Shown one piece after another: positions 1 to 6,766 of a DNA stretch of 64,000 nt. Below the pieces are notes generated by a model, which worked only from the letters and a program-made list of their open reading frames with translations, was not told where the DNA came from and did no database searches. Numbering within the stretch: the stretch's first letter is position 1; each line of letters opens with the position of its first letter. Made by a program: the position numbers and the translations under genes. The DNA is from Metellina segmentata (Eukaryota; Arthropoda; Arachnida; Araneae; Tetragnathidae), in assembly GCA_947359465.1 (NCBI GenBank), contig OX375872.1, forward strand, positions 126,616,337 to 126,680,336, written 5' to 3'.

Positions 1-38
1 CTTTTCTGAAACCTTTTACTAAAAATACAGGAGACAGG

Positions 39-121
39 TGCATGTTAAATCTGTTGTCTTGGATCAGGATTTCATTTTCCTAAAATTAAGGAGAAAGCTG
101 CATGTTAAATCTGTTGTCTTG
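39..121 (+). repeat. Minisatellite modules, plus orientation (start of unit)
   Basis: TGCATGTTAAATCTGTTGTC occurs at 39 and again 60 bp later at 99, separated by GGATCAGGATTTCATTTTCC. The frame through it yields the repeated peptide HVKSVVL, a by-product of the DNA repeat. Equivalent modules start every unit. Confidence 0.8.
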
Positions 122-444
122 AGGTTATTCAATGGGATGTGGATAGTTCTCATGGGAACTGAAACCTGGTTGGGTGTATATTACACGAGTTTTATACATG
201 GCATGGAAAAGGGTTCTAGCAAGATATTCTATAGCAACCACAACTCATTTAAAAAGGTAACTAAAAATACATACCAACTTAGTGCAATGAATCACAAAGC
301 ATGCTCAAAGAACAGGTGCACATTCAATTTATTGTCATGGGATATGAATTCCATCCAAGGATCCTAGCTCAGGTGTATGGATCTTTCATATGAGAACTGA
401 AACATGGATTGGGTTTGAGAGAATAGCATGGGAAAATAAGTTGA

Positions 445-470
445 GGTGGAGTGGTCGCAAACGGGACTGT
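445..470 (+). repeat. Left terminal inverted repeat of Rep element
   Basis: The first 23 bases pair perfectly with the right end at 1443-1465, base 24 mismatches, and bases 25-26 match again. The equivalent in unit 2 is 7266-7291. Confidence 0.9.
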
Positions 471-472
471 AG

Positions 473-522
473 CGCCAAGGCGTTTGTTTTGGTCGCCAAA
501 CCAAGATGGCGGAGATCGCCAT
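473..522. other. Cluster of three small hairpins inside left end of Rep element
   Basis: CGCC-AA-GGCG at 473-482, TTTGG-TCG-CCAAA at 488-500 and ATGGCG-GAGAT-CGCCAT at 506-522 are consecutive perfect inverted repeats just inside the left TIR. Subterminal hairpins are common in DNA elements. The unit 2 copy is 7294-7343. Confidence 0.6.
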
Positions 523-756
523 AACAAGATGCCGCGGTGTCCATGTAGCAAAATTCACACTGTGAACCTTTGCATAAATGGATTTGATAGCAATTTCTAT
601 GGATTTTATAGTAATTTTTTGCGAAATGGTATAGAAAAATGAAACTTACCCTCATTTTGTCGCCACATTATAAATCGCTAGAAAATTCGATGCACGAAAA
701 AATATTCGTATTTTAACGGAGGAAGATGCCCGGATAATCTCTCAACGACCTCAATG

Positions 757-1080
757 TCACCGTGTTTTAGCGGCAGCAAGCACATCTGCAAATTTGCTAC
801 TGCCTACATTAGTTGCGGGAAGAGTACCAAACTCCTTGAATATACCATCCTTTCGGCAATATGCTGCACATTCCGCTGGTGATCCACGAACAGCTTCCAA
901 ATGCGAATCATTGTCAAGCTTCTTGATCTCGGATATTCTACGCCGTTGTTTAAAATAAATATAGCCCTGACAATGGACGCGTTTAGTCTTCGGACAGATC
1001 TCCCTACCGAAGCAAATATATTCATGGCAATCCGAGTTAGCGAACGGCTCATTCTCAACTTGAAAAAAAGTAAACACCAA
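757..1080 (-). pseudogene. rep-like: CRESS-DNA virus Rep fragment (HUH endonuclease domain), unit 1
   Basis: Reps of circular Rep-encoding ssDNA viruses nick and join DNA through an N-terminal HUH endonuclease and unwind it with a C-terminal SF3 helicase. This 107-codon frame shows the endonuclease part. It has a weak motif I (VFT, residues 2-4), the conserved block ending PKTKRVHCQGYI with motif II HCQ at 36-38, then RGSP (65-68), and motif III YCRKDG (74-79) with the expected catalytic Tyr74 and Lys77, followed by EFG (83-85). The frame starts at TTG right after an in-frame TAA, contains no ATG, and stops at 757-759. Just beyond the stop, a different frame reads GDIEVVE (plus 741-761), which looks like a Rep continuation and implies a frameshift. 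No Walker A motif or helicase follows. I read it as an endogenised, broken Rep. Confidence 0.82.
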
Positions 1081-1203
1081 CCTTTACACAAAAAAAAAAC
1101 ACGGTAATTTTTAGTTAACGTCGTACTAGAGTAACACAACGGGATTCAAAAAAAACAAATAAAAAAAAAAACGAGTAGTTAAACAAGAAAAAAATGCACG
1201 AGG

Positions 1204-1277
1204 AACGATAAAACACAGACCACGGTGAAACGATAAAAAACAAAGTGGCGGATTAAGCGTCGTTATCTCTTATCGTT
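1204..1277. other. Iteron-like AACGATAA repeats upstream of Rep
   Basis: AACGATAAAA occurs at 1204-1213 and 1229-1238 in direct orientation, and TTATCGTT, its inverse, at 1270-1277. They lie 120-200 bp upstream of the minus-strand Rep frame. In CRESS viruses, short repeats upstream of rep serve as Rep-binding iterons near the origin; that role here is inference from position only. Two CCAATCAGA boxes follow at 1302-1310 and 1346-1354. I see no canonical TAATATTAC-type nick site. The unit 2 equivalents are 8025-8098. Confidence 0.4.
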
Positions 1278-1439
1278 AAACGAGAAAAAAAAAAATCTAA
1301 ACCAATCAGAGCACGTTTAATTTCACTTCAAAATACGATTTAATTCCAATCAGATAACGTCTTTAAAATCCTAATCTTCTTAATAGGGTTGCCATAAAAA
1401 AAACCAAAGGGAAGGTTACCACTTTGGCGAGAAAAAAGG

Positions 1440-1465
1440 ACTGTCCCGTTTGCGACCACTCCACC
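1440..1465 (-). repeat. Right terminal inverted repeat of Rep element
   Basis: It is the reverse complement of 445-470 with one mismatch. The unit resumes at 1466 with GAATACTAAATTG, the same sequence found at 14155 in the uninterrupted unit 3. The unit 2 equivalent is 8261-8286. Confidence 0.9.
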
Positions 1466-1829
1466 GAATACTAAATTGAGTTCAATGAGCATAATCAAAT
1501 CTCACATGTCAAATAAACATTTAATCGGATTTTGTAACTAGAGAGAAATGAATGAATATCTCACCACTGCACACCAAAAAGTATATTCTAGCATGTCATA
1601 AAGATTGGAGCATCACAAAACAAATTCAATAGATACTTTCAGGGCCATCAAATCTTATAAATAGGTATAAATGAGAAGCATTAGTGAATAATCAATGCAA
1701 AATCCATACCTTTATATCTTCCAGGAGTACGGGGATATGAATCAGGATGCTTGCTGCTGTGCATGAAAACATTACAAAAATGAATCACTCAAACACAGAC
1801 TACACACAGTTGACAGAAAGCCCCAACAG

Positions 1830-2000
1830 GTCAATTTATCAATGGGACCATTGGGATTTGAGCATTTCATCCAATCACTCACAGCACATATGAATTCAAC
1901 CAAACTGCAGGAAATTATTGTTTACTTTCCCCATGGAGATACAAATCCATCCCAAAAGTTTTATAAATGTGTTGCTAATTATTGTTCACAGTCCAAAATG
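1830..2000 (+). pseudogene. Exon-like segment of block A (57 codons, splice-like borders)
   Basis: The segment is open without a stop, preceded by CCCCAACAG (acceptor-like) and followed by GTAGGT (donor-like). Its reading includes GFEHFIQSLTAHMNSTKLQE. I do not recognise the protein family. Compared with the A' version (4264-4434) there are 11 base differences by eye, 9 of which change an amino acid, close to what unselected sequence gives. Units 9 and 10 have a 1-bp deletion here. It looks like a relic exon of an unidentified host gene. Confidence 0.4.
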
Positions 2001-2198
2001 GTAGGTAACAACCGGACACATACGACTTCCATCAACAATAGATGGGAGATCATATTGTTCCAAATGCATTTCCATTTGCCCCTTCCACTTACTCCAATTT
2101 CCAGCTCCTTCCACTTTGTCTATCTGTACCTTTAGATCAGCTATACTAGCGACTCGCTCTGCTAGGCCTAACTTAATAAGGTCCGTTTTCCTTTTCAA
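1986..2198 (-). pseudogene. Copia gag N-terminal fragment
   Basis: The 70-codon frame has the Trp-rich start typical of copia gag/UBN2-type domains: NW..WK.QM (residues about 34-41), L..YDL (45-50) and VDGS (53-56). Its last eight codons come from block A sequence beyond the truncation. Units 1, 2 and 11 encode DLIKL early in the frame; units 3-10 encode NFIKL. Confidence 0.7.
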
Positions 2199-2238
2199 AA
2201 ACTGCAGACTTACTTCACTTAGATTTAAAACGTGATAA

Positions 2239-2248
2239 GCCCATAACC
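2239..2248 (-). other. Retrotransposon primer-binding site
   Basis: Minus-strand GGTTATGGGC lies directly next to the LTR end. It corresponds to the internal initiator-tRNA-Met segment used by copia-group elements. Bases beyond this core (TTATCACG) diverge from the usual continuation. Confidence 0.65.
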
Positions 2249-2438
2249 TGATACGATTATCAACAAATCAGGGTCATCAAACAAAACAGGAAAACTCAAG
2301 GGCTAAGAGAATAAGAATTTAATATGTAAACAAAATACATATTACACAAAAGAGAATCGAATGCATTAGTGAGAAGTTGTAGTTGTAGTTAATACAACAG
2401 GTATATAAGTTGAGTTGTAGCTCGTCTCTTTTCCAACA
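2249..2438 (-). repeat. Copia-type LTR (190 bp)
   Basis: The ends are TGTTGG and TATCA in minus-strand reading. The TGTTGGAA-type start and the GGTTATGGGC immediately after the end are the usual arrangement at a copia 5' LTR. A TATATAAG sits near 2401 on the plus strand, but I cannot assign a promoter. No partner LTR is found in the unit. Confidence 0.7.
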
Positions 2439-3102
2439 ACATTGCCAAGTTCATTTCTCATTACAAGTCACCATAATATTTATAGGTTTCAAGTTGTATT
2501 TCAAAAACATATCAGCATGCAGAAACGAAGGTTTTCCTGGATTTTAAAATCATCCATGTGTTCCCCAGGTCTTTAATAATAATGTCTAAATTACCATAGT
2601 GAAATTTAATCTGAATCTAATGGCATTTCATATTTAAAGAAATCTAAAAAAAAACCAGATTGCAGGTATATGAGCTTCTTTCTTCCACGCTATGCTTTCG
2701 CTATAAAACGGCCTGATCCATTGCAGTTGTAATTTAAATGACGTGTTTTTTTTTCCTTGATCAGTTTTTATTGTGTTTTCATTGCCTCTTGCCTAAATAT
2801 TTATCAGGATGGAAATGTTTTGCTTTTTTCTCATGTTGCATTGCATTTCTGTGTCTATTTCTTCAATTTGTTGAGATGTATTTGGTATTCACTGATTTAT
2901 ATGAAAGCACTGGATTCAATGTTGACTATTTTAGAAGCAAGCATTTATAAAGGATGGCTTAGATTCAAATTAGTTTTGTTGCAGTGTTTGCATCCACTTT
3001 TAACATATATATGTCTGGAATTTTGTTGCTTTATTTCTCCTATACATTGAGCAAATATATTGTTCATTTGTGCCAGTATGATGCTTTTGAAAACAACTTT
3101 AA
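2439..3102. other. Unrecognised T-rich spacer
   Basis: This stretch runs from the LTR edge to the exon-like frame and is similar in all units. A T-rich plus-strand frame of 103 codons is open in units 3-10 (15416-15727 in unit 3), reduced to 92 in unit 11 by a changed base near 62315, and broken in units 1-2 by an extra A near 2904. Its hydrophobic Phe/Leu/Cys composition follows from T-richness. I see no gene. Confidence 0.6.
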
Positions 3103-3297
3103 TATAACCTTTCAGATATCCATCTGAGAAAGAAAATTAGTGCTGAGTTGCGTGCTATGATTACACAAAGTCTTCTATCTAATAAAGAAAATATTGACTT
3201 GTGTGTAATAAAAACTGGTTTAATAAAACTTATAAAATCTTCATTGTTGCAATTTTTAACTTGCATTTTTGAATTAATGTTGAAGTTTCTTTCCTAG
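3103..3297 (+). pseudogene. Exon-like 60-codon frame after a strong acceptor-like site
   Basis: ACCTTTCAG ends at 3115, preceded by a pyrimidine-rich run, and a frame starting GAT (3115) stays open for 60 codons to TAG at 3295-3297. It includes KISAELRAMITQSLLSNKEN, which looks more like coding sequence than the surrounding T-rich DNA. Units 3-11 have LRTKINAEL in place of LRKKISAEL; the frame stays open in all copies, and unit 11 has one further change (near 62778). There is no upstream ATG. AATAAA motifs occur within it at about 3181 and 3222. Function and family are unknown. Confidence 0.35.
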
Positions 3298-3608
3298 TTT
3301 CTAAAAATATAAACATGGATGACCCTAAATATTTGTCTCGGAACAGTTCTGTTATCGGTTTTTATGGTCAATTGGTGTCATTCTGTAAGACAATCTAATG
3401 AGGTTTTATACATGGCATGGAAAAGGATTTTAGCATAATATTCTATACCAACAACAACTCATTTAAAAAGGTAATTTGAAATTACATACCAACATATGTG
3501 CAATGAATCACAAAGCATGCTGAAAGAACTGGTGCACATTAAGTTTATTGTCATGGGATATGAATTCCATCCAAGGATCCTAGCTTAGGTGTTGCCTGGT
3601 TCAATAGA

Positions 3609-3716
3609 ATGTGGATCTTTCACATGGGAACTGAAACATGGATTTGGTGTGAGAGGATGGCATGGGAAAATAACTATATATTGAAAAAGCAACAACTGAT
3701 TGAGTTTTATGAAAAG
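3609..3716 (+). pseudogene. Exon-like module with donor site in block A'
   Basis: An open frame (GTETWIWCERMAWENNYILK and on to QQLIEFYEK) runs into GAAAAG/GTAAAT. A related module at 151-256 starts with the same CATGGGAACTGAAAC motif, includes GCATGGAAAA, and ends AAAAAG/GTAACT; further degenerate versions lie at 393-440 and 5319. In units 3-7 a G to A change creates a TGA (16316-16318 in unit 3), so the frame is not maintained. The family is not recognised. Confidence 0.35.
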
Positions 3717-4263
3717 GTAAATTTAAATCTTGAGACAAATTCATCCTCATTAAAGAAGGGTCAAACAGGTCAGTCGATCAAAGTGACCATCAGAATTTGA
3801 GCATTTCTAATGTGAACACAGGAATTCACCTATACAAATCTTGCCGCAAGCCCCTTCTGGGTTCGTCAACAAAAACCATATAAATCAGTCCAATAACATA
3901 TCATCACGAATGAATACTAAATTGAGTTCAAATAGCATAGTCTAATCTCACATGTCATATAAACATTTAATAGGATCTTGTAACTAGAGAGAAATGAATG
4001 AATATCTCACCACAGCACACCAAAAAGTATATTCTAGCATTTCATAAAGATCTGAGCATCACAAAACATATTCAATACATACTTTCAGTGCCATCATATC
4101 TTATAAAAAGGTAGAAATTAGAAGCATTAGTGAATAATCAATGCAAAATCCATACCTTTATATCTTCCAGGAGTACGGGGATATGAATCAGGACGCTTGC
4201 TACTGTGCATGAAAGCATTACAGAAATGAATCCTCAAACACAGTTGACAGAAAGCCCCAACAG

Positions 4264-4434
4264 GTCAATTTATCAAAGGGACCATTGGGATTTGAGGATT
4301 ACATCCAATCACTCACAGCAGATATGAATTCAACCAAACTGCAAGAAATTATTGTTTACTTTCCCCATGGAGATACAAATCCACCCCAAAAGGTTTATAA
4401 ATGCATTGCTAATTATTGTTTACAGTCCCAAATG
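4264..4434 (+). pseudogene. Exon-like segment of block A' (57 codons)
   Basis: It has the same borders as the A version (CAG before, GTAGGT after in units 1, 2 and 8-11). Units 3-7 have ATAGTAGGT, losing the G before the donor. Units 4 and 7 carry Pro to Ser. The frame is open in every unit, but no start codon or neighbouring coding exon can be joined with confidence. Confidence 0.4.
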
Positions 4435-4443
4435 GTAGGTAAC

Positions 4444-5977
4444 GACACACAGTCCCCCATTCTGTCGGTGTAAAAAAAAAAAGTAAAAAACTTGATGATT
4501 GGATCCTTGTCTATTAGATTCATGTCAAGCGATGGCATCCCTCTCCATTAGAATCATGTTTCCGCGATGCACGTTAAATTTGTTATGGATTTCATATTTC
4601 TGGTGCACATTAAATCTGTTGTGGATTCATGCTTCCCAAATCTGGTATAACATACAGGTATAATCATTTCCTGAAAGCCACTCTGGTGCCATCTATAAAA
4701 GAAGCAACTGGGATTAGAAATCCCTGTTTTATTTATCCTGTTAGGATTTCTCCCAAACAATGAAAAGGTGTCATTTAAAAGCTTGAAAACACAATCCAAA
4801 TAGGAGTTGATGCTCACTTTGTAGAAATCTTGTAACTTGCTGTAAGCTGTATGGGGATTTTAAACCTAATTGGCATATTTTTGCCTTCAGAAGAGAATAC
4901 ATGTTAAAATTTGTAGGATTTCATTTTCCGGTGCAGGATACAATTCCCTGGATATGGATAGCCCCATGAACATGTATTGTATAAGATGTAGATATTATGT
5001 GTGGCAAGAAAAAGATTGTTTCCCAAACCTATTCTCATGTGGTTTTCAATTTGGGATACAATTCACTGGATAAAATCCCCATGACGTGTGGCATAAAAAT
5101 GATTTCAGTATATATACTTACAATGCCTTGGCAGAATTCACTGAAACAAGGAATTGAACAATTAAAAAAATATATATATAAATATATGAATATTTCCCAT
5201 GGTATGAATAATTCAATAGCAGCTTGCAAAAAATTCGGACTACTCGTGTGTAAATACCATTACTTCAAGTGTGACCAAGAAACAAACACTTTCTAATCTT
5301 ATAGCAGAATTCTCACTGATATGGGAACTGAAACACAATGGATGATGTCAGGTCATCCTGAAAGCACACTCGTACAGAAGGGCCTCAAACAGGTCGCAGT
5401 CTATCCGAGTGACCATCAGGATTTGAGAAGATTAAAAAATATCAGAGTATATGCTGAAAGACGTTCAATCTCCATCCAGTTTCCAAAGGACGATAGCATA
5501 CATTAAAATGTTTTTGGCTTAATATATTTTATGATCTATTCTCACAAACAGCTGTTATGTTTCTCTCCTGCTTGAAAACACAATCTAAATACTTAACTCT
5601 ACTTAATGAATAACCTATTGATAGTGAAAACAAATAATGGAACAGCCTAGCAAAACATTACACTGAATAATATTAAATACTTGTTGTTACATTTCTAGCA
5701 TTGAACAAGTCTCACTCAATAAACATTCCTCGAAATGGGTCAATGTTTTCAAAGGCTCCAGATGAAAGAATCTCACCGTTATATTGTATACTCTAACAGG
5801 AGTATGGGGATATGAATCCTATGTAAACAACACACCAGTTGTTTAAATGGTGCTAATTACTGTAGTGACATGGCATTTAAAATTACATTTTATAGTTTTG
5901 TACTGCAAATGTAGCTTTCAATTAACAAGTAATACTTTTCATAAAACTTAATTTAATTAGTTTTAATGTCCTTCAAC
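4444..5977. other. Spacer with degenerate module copies
   Basis: It holds two plus-oriented minisatellite modules (about 4556-4640, GCACGTTAAATTTG and GCACATTAAATCTG) and one near 4900. An 87-codon minus frame lies at 4554-4817 with a GTG start. A worn third version of the A/A' modules spans about 5319-5440 (ATGGGAACTGAAACACAATGG, CAAACAGGTCGCAG, CATCAGGATTTGAG) and 5798-5818 (CAGGAGTATGGGGATATGAA, compare 1724 and 4170). An A11 run follows 4472. No functional gene is apparent. Confidence 0.6.
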
Positions 5978-6076
5978 TATATATAACCAGCAAGTATAGG
6001 TCATATTACTCTACAAAATTCTTGTTACTTAAGAATTTTGTACAGTAGTATGCCCTATACCTGCTGATCATATATA
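5978..6076 (+). other. Long hairpin, unit 1 (core 5994-6060), AT run of 6
   Basis: The arms 5994-6023 and 6031-6060 are 30 bases each and complementary at 27 positions, with one more G-U pair in plus-strand RNA, around a 7-base loop GTTACTT. CAGCA/TGCTG (5988-5992 with 6062-6066) and TATATAT/ATATATA extend the stem. The size and pairing resemble a microRNA precursor or a palindromic mini-element. I cannot choose between these, and I see no promoter. Confidence 0.85.
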
Positions 6077-6087
6077 TATATTTGATA

Positions 6088-6303
6088 CAGTATTTGTAAA
6101 TGTGAATGCAGCACCATCTCATAGCAAGCCCCATGAATGACTTGTATGTGTGTGAACAGTTACAAATACATAATCTTTTGTAGGTGCAGTCTATCCCATC
6201 AGGATTTGAGAAGTTAATCGAAACAGGGTTTGTGCATGGTAGGAATTTACAACACAGACATGCACGTTCAATCTGGGACAGTGTTTGTAAATGTGAATGC
6301 AGC
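6088..6303 (+). repeat. 25-bp direct repeat pair
   Basis: TTTGTAAATGTGAATGCAGC with its CAGTA/CAGTG lead-in occurs at 6088-6112 and 6279-6303 with one mismatch. GAACAGTTACAA follows both at different distances. This suggests an old local duplication of about 190 bp. The pair is present in every complete unit. Confidence 0.75.
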
Positions 6304-6584
6304 TCACTTGTGAACAGTTACAATCGGTATGTAAATCTGCCATGACATTGAATTTAAAAAAAAGTATTTTCTTCCTATTGCCACATGTGTCGAGATCAAT
6401 CCAGCCAAAAATAACAACCAGTGTCAAATAAATTACCAGCAACCTAAAATGTTTTTTTTACTTGAAATGAAATATCAACCAGTTTTAGTTTCCAATCCAA
6501 AAAAAGTAAATTAGCAAGCCAGAATTCACAACAGTTGCGTTTATCAACAAAAAAGCACCGTTTTGCTTCAAATGTAAACAATAC

Positions 6585-6766
6585 TTGGGAAATTGAAACC
6601 CTGATCCAATACAGATTTAACATGCACATGAATTTAGAAAAATGAAACAATGACTACAGATTTAACGTGCACCAGATTTAAACAATGAAACCATGACAGT
6701 TGTAAAGGCACAACCGATTGATTTGTACACTAGATTTGGGAAAATGAAACCCTGATCCTTTTCAAG
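6585..6766 (-). repeat. Minisatellite modules, inverted orientation (end of unit)
   Basis: On the minus strand this reads as successive modules combining GGATCAGGGTTTCA..TTTCCC with GTGCA(C/T)GTTAAATCTG. They are the same motifs as at 39-121 but inverted, so each unit junction is flanked by inverted module clusters about 100 bp apart. Confidence 0.7.

Larger units (their letters stand above)
445..1465 (-). mobile_element. TIR-bounded element carrying a CRESS-virus Rep fragment, copy 1
   Basis: This 1021-bp segment is present in units 1 and 2 only. It begins GGTGGAGTGGTCGC and ends with the reverse complement of that sequence, forming 26-bp terminal inverted repeats with one mismatch. Comparison with the empty site in unit 3 fixes both edges. 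The minus strand encodes a Rep endonuclease fragment at 757-1080. No DDE-type transposase is visible, so if it moved as a transposon it was either a non-autonomous passenger or relied on Rep itself (inference). No long target-site duplication is seen; only GA is shared by both flanks, and 65 bp of unit sequence (14090-14154 in unit 3) is missing beside it. Confidence 0.85.
187..2009 (+). repeat. Internal duplicate block A (unit 1, split by Rep element)
   Basis: Block A matches block A' (3400-4443) from GAG.TTTTATACATGGCATGG to the splice-like GGTAGGTAAC. Outside the Rep element it lacks 170 bp present in A' (3705-3874) plus the 65 bp lost next to the insertion. The uninterrupted form is 13829-14687 in unit 3. 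The first module has the donor-like AAAAAG/GTAACT at 256/257. The A and A' match ends where the copia remnant begins, so the retrotransposon entered A after the A/A' duplication or the duplicate boundary was set by it. Confidence 0.85.
2010..2438 (-). mobile_element. Ty1/copia-like remnant: LTR + primer site + start of gag, unit 1
   Basis: Read on the minus strand, the segment starts TGTTGGAAAAG at 2438 and reaches a TATCA end at 2249, a 190-bp LTR with TG...CA borders. GGTTATGGGC (2239-2248) follows directly; this is the half-tRNA-Met primer-binding site seen in animal copia elements. After a short leader, a frame at 2198-2010 encodes a copia-type gag start (NWSKWKGQMEMHLEQYDL then VDGSRMCP). 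The element ends abruptly at 2010, exactly where block A stops matching block A'. The rest of the retrotransposon and the second LTR are missing, so it is an internally truncated insertion that predates array amplification. Confidence 0.75.
3400..4443 (+). repeat. Internal duplicate block A' (unit 1)
   Basis: This 1044-bp block is the diverged partner of A. It keeps the donor-like GAAAAG/GTAAAT at 3716/3717, a TTGCCGCAAG palindrome at 3841-3850, and the 171-bp exon-like segment at its end. The equivalent in unit 3 is 16077-17120. In units 8-11 its start has lost 12 bp (near 45430 in unit 8). Confidence 0.85.

Noticed and set aside
38..367. 109-codon frame with repeated HVKSVVL as a repeat protein
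   Set aside because: It begins at GTG, the repetition is the 60-bp minisatellite, and the rest runs through block A splice-like borders in a frame unlike the exon-like reading.
804..1139. 111-codon minus-strand frame overlapping the Rep fragment
   Set aside because: It is a different-frame shadow of the Rep coding stretch with no motifs of its own.
445..1465. A complete, active integrated virus
   Set aside because: There is no capsid gene, no helicase domain, no ATG and a frame break; only an endonuclease fragment remains.
2395..2408. TATATAAG as a promoter
   Set aside because: In this AT-rich DNA the motif is expected by chance. It lies inside the LTR on the strand opposite to the element.
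4554..4817. 87-codon minus-strand frame as a host exon
   Set aside because: It opens from GTG with a stop upstream, overlaps plus-oriented minisatellite modules at its end, and shows no family resemblance. Left as unproven.
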